Shown here: positions 6,138 through 12,905 of the stretch, in pieces
How positions within the stretch are numbered: position 1 is the stretch's first letter
How the letters are laid out: every line of letters begins with the position of its first letter
Assembly: GCA_041551965.1 (NCBI GenBank)
Contig: JBFELU010000062.1
Location: 1 to 15,537, forward strand
Source: JBFELU01 sp041551965
GTDB lineage: Bacteria; Actinomycetota; Acidimicrobiia; Spongiisociales; UBA11373
Direction of reading: 5' to 3'
DNA length: 15,537 nucleotides
Notes under the pieces: model-generated
Database searches by the model: none
Told to the model about the DNA's origin: nothing
The model's input: the letters and a program-made list of their open reading frames with translations, nothing else
Translations under genes and position numbers: made by a program

Positions 6138-7132
6138 ACGGAGCCCCTTTGTTCGAGGTCGAAGGGCTTTCGATAGGCCTCGACGGCCCCGACGGCGTCG
6201 AAACGGTGATCGAGGACGCCGCCTTCACTGTCGCGCGGGGGGAGTCGCTGGCGCTCGTGGGCGAGTCGGGTTCGGGGAAGAGCCTCATCGCCATGGGCAC
6301 CCTCGATCTCCTCACGCCCGGGGCGCGAGTCCTCGCCGGTCGGACCCGATTCGAAGGTCGGGAACTGCAGGAACTCGAGGACGACGCCAGGAGGCGGCTT
6401 GTCGGTCTGGGCATCGGCGTCCTGTTTCAGGATGCAATCGGGGCCTGGGATCCCCTCTACCTGATCGGAACCCAGTCGGGGGAGGTGCTCGAGGAACACC
6501 TCTCCTTGCCGGCCGACGAGATACGGGCCCGGGTGCTCGACTCTCTGGGCGAGGTGCGGTTGCCCAAGAGGTTCAAGTACCGGTCGTTCTCACACGAGTT
6601 GAGTCGCGGTGAGGCCCAGAGAGCGATGCTGGCCGCCGCCCTCCTCTCGGCGCCCCGGCTGCTCATCGCCGACGAGCCTTTGAGCGGGCTCGACGTGACG
6701 GTGGCCCAGGCCGTGCTCTCCCTCATCGACGACATGCGCACGAAGCGGGGTATGAGCCTCGTGCTCGTGACCCACAACCTCGGTGTCGTGGCATCGGTGG
6801 CCGATCGGGTCGCCGTGTTGTACGGGGGGATGATCGTTGAGGAGGCCCCGACGACCTCTTTGTACCGCGAGCCCCGTCACCCCTACACCGAGGGTCTGCT
6901 CGGATCGTTTCCCGGCCTTGCGCGGGGCCGGTTGCGGCCGATCCCCGGCGAACCGCCCGATCTGCGCCGGGTGCCGGCCGGGTGCCCGTTCGCCGATCGC
7001 TGTGTTCATGTCGTCGAGAGGTGCCGGGCCGAGCGCCCGCCGCTCCGGTCGATCGGGGACGGGACCGTGGCCTGCTTCCGGGCCGAGGAGCTTCGGCTGG
7101 CGGGTATCTCCGGCCCATCGTCGCGGTCGTGA
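6134..7132 (+). CDS. Opp/Dpp-type ABC transporter ATP-binding protein, orphan, variant signature motif
   Basis: The product has 332 residues. Walker A is GESGSGKS at residues 43-50, the Q-loop is FQD at 98-100, Walker B ends in DE at 180-181 and the switch His is H214. After the ATPase core comes the peptide-transporter C-terminal extension with EPRHPYTEGLL and Cys residues in GCPFADRC (C284, C290) and C297, as in OppD/DppD where such Cys often bind an iron-sulfur cluster. The signature is LSRGEAQ (156-162) instead of LSGGQ, with Gly to Arg and Gln to Glu. Peptide importers need two ATPases, two permeases and a binding protein; none is adjacent. The partner is either encoded elsewhere or the protein has another role. 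The GTG start overlaps the DUF302 stop. The gene faces dcd convergently. Confidence 0.85.
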   Translation: MNGAPLFEVEGLSIGLDGPDGVETVIEDAAFTVARGESLALVGESGSGKSLIAMGTLDLLTPGARVLAGRTRFEGRELQELEDDARRRLVGLGIGVLFQDAIGAWDPLYLIGTQSGEVLEEHLSLPADEIRARVLDSLGEVRLPKRFKYRSFSHELSRGEAQRAMLAAALLSAPRLLIADEPLSGLDVTVAQAVLSLIDDMRTKRGMSLVLVTHNLGVVASVADRVAVLYGGMIVEEAPTTSLYREPRHPYTEGLLGSFPGLARGRLRPIPGEPPDLRRVPAGCPFADRCVHVVERCRAERPPLRSIGDGTVACFRAEELRLAGISGPSSRS

Positions 7133-7236
7133 GTCGGGCGCGTCGTGTGACGAGCGGTGCCCTTCACCATCCGGATCGGACCCGACCGGTCACCGGAAGC
7201 CGGCCCGGCGGAGCCCCGGTCCAGGTCGCCAGGGCC

Positions 7237-7803
7237 TCACCCATCGAAATCCTCGTGGATCCGGCTCGGGGTCGGTCCCCGCTGACCCTGGTACTTGGAT
7301 CCGGCGGCCCTCGTGCCGTAGGGCGTCTCGGCGGGACTGCTCAATTCGTAGAAGGAGAGCTGGCCGATCTTCATGCCCGGGTAGATGGCGATGGGGAGGG
7401 TCGCCACGTTGGAGAGCTCGAGGGTCAGATGCCCTTCGAACCCGGGATCGACGAACCCGGCCGTTGAGTGGATGAGCAGGCCGAGCCGACCCAGGCTCGA
7501 TTTGCCTTCGAGGCGGGCGACGATGTCGTTTCTCAGCCTGACCAACTCCAGCGTCGACCCGAGGACGAACTCTCCGGGGTGCAGCATGAACGGATAGTCC
7601 ATGCCGGTCTCGACCTCGGTGGTGAGATCGGGTTGGCTCTGCTTGGGATCGATGTGGGGGTAGCGGTGGTTCTCGAAGACCCGGAAGTAGCGGTCGATGC
7701 GCAGGTCGATGCTCGAGGGTTGGATCATCGCCGAGTCGAAGGGCTCGATCACGATGCGGCCCTCTTCGATGGCGGTTCGGATGGAGCGGTCGGAGAGGAT
7801 CAT
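7237..7803 (-). CDS. dcd: dCTP deaminase
   Basis: The product has 188 residues, matching family length from MILSDRSI. Motifs are QPSSIDLRID (28-37), HPGEFVLGSTLE (75-86), EGKSSLGRLGL (99-109), HSTAGFVDPGFEGHLTLELSN (112-132, catalytic Glu at 129) and the C-terminal GSKYQGQRGPTPSR. It converts dCTP to dUTP, and the closely similar mycobacterial enzyme goes on to dUMP. The overall likeness, including HSTAGFVDPGF, suggests the bifunctional type, but I cannot decide this by eye. I chose the ATG at 7803 because it matches the family start; an ATG at 7815 would add four residues, and longer starts run into the VOC gene. No strong ribosome binding site is visible. Confidence 0.93.
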   Translation of the reverse strand: MILSDRSIRTAIEEGRIVIEPFDSAMIQPSSIDLRIDRYFRVFENHRYPHIDPKQSQPDLTTEVETGMDYPFMLHPGEFVLGSTLELVRLRNDIVARLEGKSSLGRLGLLIHSTAGFVDPGFEGHLTLELSNVATLPIAIYPGMKIGQLSFYELSSPAETPYGTRAAGSKYQGQRGPTPSRIHEDFDG

Positions 7804-7876
7804 CGGCACGCGCATGGTAGGCCGGAAGAAGGTGATGCCGCCCGGGCGATAGCCTCGGTGGGACGGGAGGATCGAG

Positions 7877-8263
7877 ATGGCATTCGAAGAGTTGGGAAGC
7901 ACCTACGAGCTCATGCCGGGCACGGTGACGATCGACACCAACGACGCCGCCCGGCTGGCGGAGTGGTGGGCCGGACTGCTGGGCGTGGAGACGGTCCCGT
8001 TCGGCGACGATTACGTCGCACTCAGATCACAGAAAGGCGGGCGCGTCAATCTCGCTTTCCAGAACGTGCCGGAGCCGAAGCAGGGGAAGAACAGGGTCCA
8101 CGTCGACTTCGTCGTCCGCGACTTGGATGCGGTGACGAGTCGCATCCGGGAATCCGGCGGCGACCTGTTGGCCGAGCACACGATGGGCCCGTACACGTGG
8201 CGGGTCGTCGCCGACCCCGACGGCAACGAGTTCTGCATCGTTCTGTTGGAGGAGGACTCTTAG
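7877..8263 (+). CDS. VOC superfamily (glyoxalase/bleomycin-resistance fold) protein
   Basis: The product has 128 residues and looks like a two-module VOC protein of the glyoxalase-like type common in actinobacteria. The first module starts GTVTIDTNDAARLAEWWAGLLG (15-36). The second carries RVHVDFVVRDLDAVTSRIRESGG (73-95) and the closing ADPDGNEFCIVLLEED strand. Possible metal ligands are H75 and E118. The fold serves dioxygenases, glyoxalases and drug-binding resistance proteins, so the activity is open. The ATG at 7877 has GGGAGGA 5 bases upstream. It is divergent from dcd with 73 bp between, and its stop overlaps the stop of the convergent SLC13 permease. Confidence 0.85.
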   Translation: MAFEELGSTYELMPGTVTIDTNDAARLAEWWAGLLGVETVPFGDDYVALRSQKGGRVNLAFQNVPEPKQGKNRVHVDFVVRDLDAVTSRIRESGGDLLAEHTMGPYTWRVVADPDGNEFCIVLLEEDS

Positions 8264-10599
8264 GGCTGCAGCGGCCAGAAGACGGGGAGCACGAGCAGCA
8301 CCACGGTCAGACACACGAGAGTGAGGGGGAGTCCCACCTTGGTGTAGTCGCTGAAGCGATACCCCCCGGGGCCCATGATCAGGACGTTGGCGGGGTGGGC
8401 CACCGGGCTCATGAAGCTCGCCGAGGCCGACAGGGCCACGGTCATCAGTAGCGCCTCCGGGGAGAGGCCCAGGTCCGCCGCCGTATTGAGCGCAATCGGA
8501 GCCATGAGAATCGCAACGGCGGCCGTGGGCATCACCTGGGCCCCGAGAGCGGTGACCACATAGAGGCCGGCGACGATGAGGAGTGGGCTACCCTCCCCGA
8601 TGAGATCGATGACTCGGTCGGTGAGCCAGAGCGCTGCTCCCGTTTCTTGCAGGGCGATGCCCATGGGCAGCATCCCGGCGATGAGGAACACCGCCCGCCA
8701 CTCGATGGCCCGATAGGCGTCATCCATCGTCAGGCACCCGGTCAGCACCATGAGCAGTGCTCCGGAGGCCGCCGCCACCTGGATCGGAAGCCATCCGGTG
8801 ACCACGGCCGAGACGACGCCGGCCATGATGATCGCCGCGATCGGGGCACGGACGGTGTCCACCGGATCCTGGGTTGCCTGGGTGAGCACGAGGAAATCCG
8901 GCTCGTGGCCGAGGACTTGGAGCCGGTGACGGTCGCCGTGCAAGAGCAGGGCGTCCCCGAAGCGCAACTCGAGATCGCCGAGCCCGTTCCGGAGGATCCG
9001 CCCCTCACGGGAGATCGCCATCACGGTGAGGCCGTACTTCTCGCGGAAATGCAGCTCGCGGAGGGTGCGACCGGCCAGGGTCGTTCGGGGTGACAGGACG
9101 ACCTCCGCGAGGCCGACCTCGTCTGACTCGAGAGCGTTGAAATCGAAGGCCTCTTCCCGCCTGATCTCGAGGCTCAGCAATCCCTCGACGCTGGCCAGGT
9201 TCTCGCGGCGCCCTTTGATCAGGAGGGTGTCGCCCTCCTGGAGGCGCTCGTCGGGCTCGGGGAGCAACCGGGTGACGCCGTCACGGAGGATGCCCATGAT
9301 GCCGAGATCGAACCCCTCCCCGAGCCGCGCTTCGACGAGGCTCTTGCCGGCCAGGGCCGAGTTCTCCGGCACGCGAACCGCCATGAGCCGGGGTTCGAGC
9401 TCGTAGGCGTCGGCGGTTTCTATGCCTTCGACGACGACGGTCGGCTCGGCGGCGAGACGAGAAAGGTTCTCGCTCGTGCCCTGAACGAGGAGGACGTCGT
9501 CGGCTCGAAGAGGGATGGTCTCGAGACGCGTGCGGATGAGGTTTTCGGTGCGGCGAAGCGCCAGCACCACGATGCCGTATGCGCGGCGGAAGTTCAGGTC
9601 GCGCAGTGTCTGCCCGATGAAGGGCGATCCCTCAGTACATCGGATCTCCGCCATCTCGATCCCGGCGGAGACGAGGCGCTCGACGGGGAGGTCCTCGTCC
9701 GCCAGGGTCAAGTACTCCTTGCCCTGGAGTGCTGAGAGTTGCTCGAGGCCTCCCTGGACCAGCAGCCGGTCGCCCGAGTGGAGGGTGGTGGCCGGGCCGG
9801 GGGCCAGGATGCTCGCTCCCCGACGGAAGATCGCCACGACCTCGAGCCCCAGCGCCGAGCGCAAGCGGCTGGCGGCCAGCGTCTTGCCCTCGAGCGCGGA
9901 GCGCGGCGGAAGTGAGATGAAGGACAGGTTGGCGCCCAACTCGTAGATCTCCTCGAGGTCGACGGTGGCCGTTTGACGTCTCGGATCCTGATCGGGGAGC
10001 AGGCGGCGGCCGATCACGATCATGAATGCGATGCCCGCCAGCACCACCGAGACACCGACGGGGGTGAAATCGAACATCGTGAACGGATCTCCGCCGCGCT
10101 CGGCGAGGGCATCCGTGACGAGCAGGTTGGGAGGGGTGCCGATCAGTGTGGTGAGACCACCGAGCAATGAGCTGAACGCCAGGGGAATCAGGAGCTTGGA
10201 GGGGGCGTGTCCGGTGCGCCGGGAGATGTCCATGACAACCGGGAGCAGGAGCGCTGCCACCCCGACGTTGTTCATGAACGCCGACAGTCCGGCTGCGGTG
10301 AGCATGATGAGGGCAATGAGCCGGACCTGGCCGTTGCCGGCCAACAGAAGCACCCGTTGACCGATCATCCCGGCGACACCAGTGTGGGCCAGGCCTCCGC
10401 TCAGGATGAACACCGCCCAGACGGTGATCACGGCGGGGTTGCTGAAGCCGGAGAGGGCCTGCTCCGGGGTGATCAGATCGGTCACGGCGAGCGCCACGAG
10501 GACCCCGAGCGCCACGACGTCGACGCGGATCCAACCGGTGACGAAGAAGAAGACGGCGATCCCGAGAATCGCAAAGACGAGACCCATATCGAACGTCAC
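8260..10599 (-). CDS. SLC13/DASS-type permease with four RCK_C (TrkA-C) domains
   Basis: The product has 779 residues. The N-terminal membrane half (about 5-200) shows the GFSNPAVITVWAVFILSGGL motif (51-70), FMNNVGVAALLLPVV (108-122) and IGTPPNLL (153-160). Four RCK_C-like repeats follow at about 221-290, 312-384, 402-472 and 495-565; each has a start like SxLxGKTL, a hydrophobic Gly-rich strand and an L.xGDxLLVQG-like end. The second membrane half (about 585-779) includes the conserved SASASFMSPVAHPANVLIMGPGGY. Such proteins carry sulfate, dicarboxylate or related anions across the inner membrane; the RCK_C domains probably gate activity by ligand binding. Two RCK_C domains are more usual. 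The GTG at 10599 has no good ribosome binding site; an ATG lies four codons in. Confidence 0.9.
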   Translation of the reverse strand: MTFDMGLVFAILGIAVFFFVTGWIRVDVVALGVLVALAVTDLITPEQALSGFSNPAVITVWAVFILSGGLAHTGVAGMIGQRVLLLAGNGQVRLIALIMLTAAGLSAFMNNVGVAALLLPVVMDISRRTGHAPSKLLIPLAFSSLLGGLTTLIGTPPNLLVTDALAERGGDPFTMFDFTPVGVSVVLAGIAFMIVIGRRLLPDQDPRRQTATVDLEEIYELGANLSFISLPPRSALEGKTLAASRLRSALGLEVVAIFRRGASILAPGPATTLHSGDRLLVQGGLEQLSALQGKEYLTLADEDLPVERLVSAGIEMAEIRCTEGSPFIGQTLRDLNFRRAYGIVVLALRRTENLIRTRLETIPLRADDVLLVQGTSENLSRLAAEPTVVVEGIETADAYELEPRLMAVRVPENSALAGKSLVEARLGEGFDLGIMGILRDGVTRLLPEPDERLQEGDTLLIKGRRENLASVEGLLSLEIRREEAFDFNALESDEVGLAEVVLSPRTTLAGRTLRELHFREKYGLTVMAISREGRILRNGLGDLELRFGDALLLHGDRHRLQVLGHEPDFLVLTQATQDPVDTVRAPIAAIIMAGVVSAVVTGWLPIQVAAASGALLMVLTGCLTMDDAYRAIEWRAVFLIAGMLPMGIALQETGAALWLTDRVIDLIGEGSPLLIVAGLYVVTALGAQVMPTAAVAILMAPIALNTAADLGLSPEALLMTVALSASASFMSPVAHPANVLIMGPGGYRFSDYTKVGLPLTLVCLTVVLLVLPVFWPLQP

Positions 10600-10707
10600 G
10601 GCACGGTCCGGTCGGTCACCTCACCCACGATCGCAGGGAAGACCGGCGACCTCAACCGGAGACGGCGCAGTCCGGTCGGGTTGGGGTCACGGTCGCCGCC
10701 GAGTTGG

Positions 10708-10740
10708 AGCCCCGTCGGGCGAAAGAGGCCCGTCCGGGCT
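10708..10740. promoter_or_regulatory. Long imperfect hairpin in the SLC13/trpB2 divergent region
   Basis: AGCCC (10708-10712) pairs with GGGCT (10736-10740) and CGGGC (10716-10720) with GCCCG (10728-10732). One further pair sits in the internal loop (10714 with 10734), and the loop is GAAAGAG. It lies in the 232-bp gap between two divergent genes. It does not fit a riboswitch class I recognise and holds no run of Trp codons, so classical trp attenuation is not supported. Confidence 0.4.
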
Positions 10741-10784
10741 GAGGGAGTTCCCCCGGCGGCGGTTCCCCGGCACCGCGTCGCGGG

Positions 10785-10790
10785 TAATGT
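10785..10790 (+). promoter_or_regulatory. Possible -10 element for trpB2
   Basis: TAATGT fits TANNNT and lies 41 bases before the trpB2 ATG, a fitting distance for a short 5' UTR. The -35 region is poor (TTCCCC at 10763-10768). If this is the promoter, the hairpin at 10708-10740 is upstream of the transcript and cannot be an attenuator for trpB2. Confidence 0.3.
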
Positions 10791-10831
10791 CGCTGCCGTC
10801 AGGACACCCTTGGGAAGGGGAGGAGGCCACG

Positions 10832-12202
10832 ATGGGCGAGTACACCAAGGTGACTCTGGATGAGTCGGAGATGCCGACGCAGTGGTACAACGTGATTCCC
10901 GACCTGCCGGAACCCCCGCCGCCGGTGCTGCACCCCGGCACGCACGAGCCGGTGGGGCCGGACGATCTCGCTCCCCTCTTCCCGATGGAACTGATCATGC
11001 AGGAGGTCAGCCAGGATCGGTACATCGACATCCCCGGCGAGGTCATGGATGTCTACCGGCTGTGGCGTCCTTCGCCCCTCTATCGAGCCCGGAACCTCGA
11101 GAAGATGCTCGATACCCCGGCGAAGATCTTCTACAAGTACGAGGGCGTGAGCCCGGCCGGGTCCCACAAGCCGAACACGGCGGTGCCGCAGGCGTACTAC
11201 AGCGCCAAGGAGGGCGTGAGGAAGCTGACCACCGAGACCGGTGCCGGGCAGTGGGGCTCAGCCCTCGCCTTTGCCTGCTCCCAGTTCGGACTCGAGTGCG
11301 AGGTCTGGATGGTGCGCACCTCCTACGACCACAAGCCTTACCGCAAGACGATGATGCAGGTGTGGGGGGCCACGGTGCACCCGAGCCCGTCGGAGGTCAC
11401 CGAGGCCGGACGGAAGATCCTGGCCGAGCAGCCCGATACGCCGGGCAGTCTCGGGATCGCCATCTCGGAGGCGGTGGAAGCCGCCGCACCGAATCCCGAC
11501 GTGAAGTACTCCCTCGGCTCCGTGCTCAATCACGTCCTGATGCATCAGACCGTCATCGGGGAGGAGGCCCTGCTGCAGTTTGCCAAGATCGGAGAGACGC
11601 CGGATGTGCTCGTCGGGTGCACCGGGGGAGGCTCGAACTTCAGCGGTCTTTCCTTCCCCTTCCTCAGGGAGAAGATGGCAGGCAACATCGACCCCACCAT
11701 CCGGTGTGTCGAGCCGGCGGCGTGTCCATCGCTCACAAAAGGCGAGTACCGCTACGACTTCGGTGACACGATGGGGATGACCCCCCTCGTGAAGATGCAC
11801 ACGCTCGGTCACGACTTCATCCCGGATCCGATCCACGCCGGTGGATTGCGGTACCACGGAATGGCGCCCCTGGTGTCACACCTGTACGAGTTGGGCCTGG
11901 TCGAGGCCGAGGCCATTCACCAGACGGAATGCTTCGAAGCTGCGGTCAAGTTCGCTCGGACGGAGGGCATCGTGCCCGCCCCGGAGCCTTCCCACGCGAT
12001 TGCCGCAGCCGTGCGGGAAGCGCTGCGGTGTAAGGAGACGGGCGAGGAGAAGGTCATCCTGACCGCCGTCTGCGGTCACGGACACTTCGATCTGGCGTCT
12101 TACGAGACGTTCCTCGCGGGAGAGCTCGTCGACTACGACTATCCCGAAGAGGCCGTCGCCGATGCCATGGAGAGGGTCCCGATCGTCGCCCCGAACTCCT
12201 GA
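10832..12202 (+). CDS. trpB: Tryptophan synthase beta chain, TrpB2 type
   Basis: The product has 456 residues, longer than TrpB1 (about 400) and matching the TrpB2 branch. The TrpB2-specific N terminus PTQWYNVIPDLPEP is present, then RPSPLYRA (79-86). The PLP lysine is K113 in GSHKPNTA, the catalytic Glu is E135 in TETGAGQWG, and the phosphate loop is CTGGGSNF (263-270). It condenses indole with L-serine (or O-phosphoserine in some TrpB2) to form tryptophan. No trpA, trpC or other trp gene is near, as is usual for TrpB2, which often works without TrpA; an indole-salvage role is inferred. The ATG at 10832 follows GGGAGGAGG (10818-10826). The same frame is open far upstream, but nothing there looks like TrpB. 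Confidence 0.93.
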   Translation: MGEYTKVTLDESEMPTQWYNVIPDLPEPPPPVLHPGTHEPVGPDDLAPLFPMELIMQEVSQDRYIDIPGEVMDVYRLWRPSPLYRARNLEKMLDTPAKIFYKYEGVSPAGSHKPNTAVPQAYYSAKEGVRKLTTETGAGQWGSALAFACSQFGLECEVWMVRTSYDHKPYRKTMMQVWGATVHPSPSEVTEAGRKILAEQPDTPGSLGIAISEAVEAAAPNPDVKYSLGSVLNHVLMHQTVIGEEALLQFAKIGETPDVLVGCTGGGSNFSGLSFPFLREKMAGNIDPTIRCVEPAACPSLTKGEYRYDFGDTMGMTPLVKMHTLGHDFIPDPIHAGGLRYHGMAPLVSHLYELGLVEAEAIHQTECFEAAVKFARTEGIVPAPEPSHAIAAAVREALRCKETGEEKVILTAVCGHGHFDLASYETFLAGELVDYDYPEEAVADAMERVPIVAPNS

Positions 12203-12262
12203 CGGGCAGCCCCCTCGGTGGGGTGACGGCCGCCGTGGGGTCGGGGTCCCGCTGGTGGAGGA

Positions 12263-12280
12263 GGCCGGAACGGCCGCTTT
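12263..12280 (+). terminator. Possible terminator after trpB2
   Basis: GGCCG (12263-12267), a GAA triloop and CGGCC (12271-12275) form a compact GC stem followed by GCTTT, about 60 bases after the trpB2 stop. The stem is short and the U-run is three bases, so the call is tentative. The remaining part of the 214-bp gap (12203-12416) holds no gene that I can support. A second long-range repeat, GAGACC (12365-12370) with GGTCTC (12404-12409), lies just past the end of the convergent HTH gene. Confidence 0.35.
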
Positions 12281-12416
12281 CGGGTCGTGGTCGTAGCCGA
12301 AGGCGTCGCGACACCGCGCCCCATTGGGGGTGTCTCTCGGATCTCGGTTATCCGGCCTGTCTGTGAGACCGGGACCGCCACGCATGACCGACCTATGCCG
12401 GGTGGTCTCGGGGCCA

Positions 12417-12788
12417 TCACCGCATGCGGCGCGGAGTCTCGTCCTTGAGAAGCATGGAGATGCGTTGCCGGGTGACGCCGAAGAGTTGGGCGATTTGCTC
12501 CATGGTGTAGCCGTGGGCTCTGAGGGCGGCCGCCTCGGCCTTGCGGAGGGTTGCGCCGACATCATGCAGGGCTTCGATGTTGGCGGTGATGAGTGTGGGG
12601 ATGCGAGGGGGCGTTTCGGCTTCGACGATCTCGGCGAGCCCCTCCCCGGTTTCGAGGCGGGTGAGGAGGTGGTGGATCCGGGCCTTGATCTGCTGGGAGC
12701 GATCGATGTTGGCTTGGGCCATGTCGTCGAGTTGGCGGAGTACCTCTATGAGGCGCCGGGTTGCCGCTCTTCTGGTCTCGGGGGTCAT
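12417..12788 (-). CDS. Small helix-turn-helix DNA-binding protein
   Basis: The product has 123 residues and is almost all helical by composition. Residues 1-60 are charged and possibly coiled-coil (RRLIEVLRQLDDMAQANIDR region). Residues about 93-115 (GYTMEQIAQLFGVTRQRISMLLK) form a clear helix-turn-helix of the sigma-region-4/LuxR-like kind. The C terminus is basic (PRRMR). I chose the ATG at 12788, because longer in-frame starts run through the divergent operator region and into the next gene. There is no ribosome binding site before it, and a TTGACA ends 29 bases upstream, so the transcript may be leaderless. It probably represses itself and the divergent membrane gene through the tandem dyads between them; this is inferred. 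I do not recognise a characterised family. Confidence 0.75.
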   Translation of the reverse strand: MTPETRRAATRRLIEVLRQLDDMAQANIDRSQQIKARIHHLLTRLETGEGLAEIVEAETPPRIPTLITANIEALHDVGATLRKAEAAALRAHGYTMEQIAQLFGVTRQRISMLLKDETPRRMR

Positions 12789-12794
12789 GAAGCC

Positions 12795-12823
12795 AGCTTG
12801 GGGGGTGCAGAACAAATTGTCAA
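12795..12823 (-). promoter_or_regulatory. Putative leaderless promoter of the HTH gene
   Basis: On the minus strand a perfect -35 TTGACA (12823 to 12818) is followed after 17 bases by CAAGCT (12800 to 12795), a poor -10. Start of transcription about 7 bases later would fall on the A of the ATG at 12788. The perfect -35 and the missing ribosome binding site support it; the weak -10 argues against it. Confidence 0.4.
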
Positions 12824-12850
12824 TGCTTATTGCCGCAATGGCTATTGACA
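12818..12850. promoter_or_regulatory. Tandem dyad operator between divergent genes
   Basis: Two 12-bp units, CAATGCTTATTG (12821-12832) and CAATGGCTATTG (12836-12847), are each a CAAT-N4-ATTG dyad, and their centres are 15 bp apart. Together they sit in a 33-bp imperfect palindrome (12 of 16 positions symmetric about 12834), whose outer arms TGTCAAT and ATTGACA are perfect repeats. Each outer arm carries a TTGACA pointing outward. Binding here would cover both -35 elements. The local AT-richness stands out from the GC-rich surroundings. The HTH product at 12417-12788 is the natural candidate for the binding protein. Confidence 0.7.
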
Positions 12851-12873
12851 TAGATCGTGGTGAGGGGGAGAAT
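12845..12873 (+). promoter_or_regulatory. Promoter of the DUF2157-like membrane protein gene
   Basis: A perfect -35 TTGACA (12845-12850) and GAGAAT (12868-12873, 4 of 6 to TATAAT) are spaced by exactly 17 bp. Transcription would start near 12880, giving a 26-base leader with GAAGGAG (12893-12899) before the ATG at 12906. The -35 overlaps the right-hand dyad, which suggests repression by a bound regulator. Confidence 0.6.
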
Positions 12874-12905
12874 CGTGGTGTGGTGGCTCGTCGAAGGAGT
12901 CGTCG

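Noticed and set aside
10382..10831. Extension of trpB2 by 150 residues upstream.
   Set aside because: The added part has no TrpB similarity and overlaps the 5' end of the SLC13 gene. The ATG at 10832 has a strong ribosome binding site.
12203..12416. Possible far copy of the tRNA 3' end bounding an island that contains the HTH/DUF2157 pair.
   Set aside because: I read this gap for GCGGGTGAGGGG and found no match, so an island between this gap and the tRNA is not supported by paired attachment sites.
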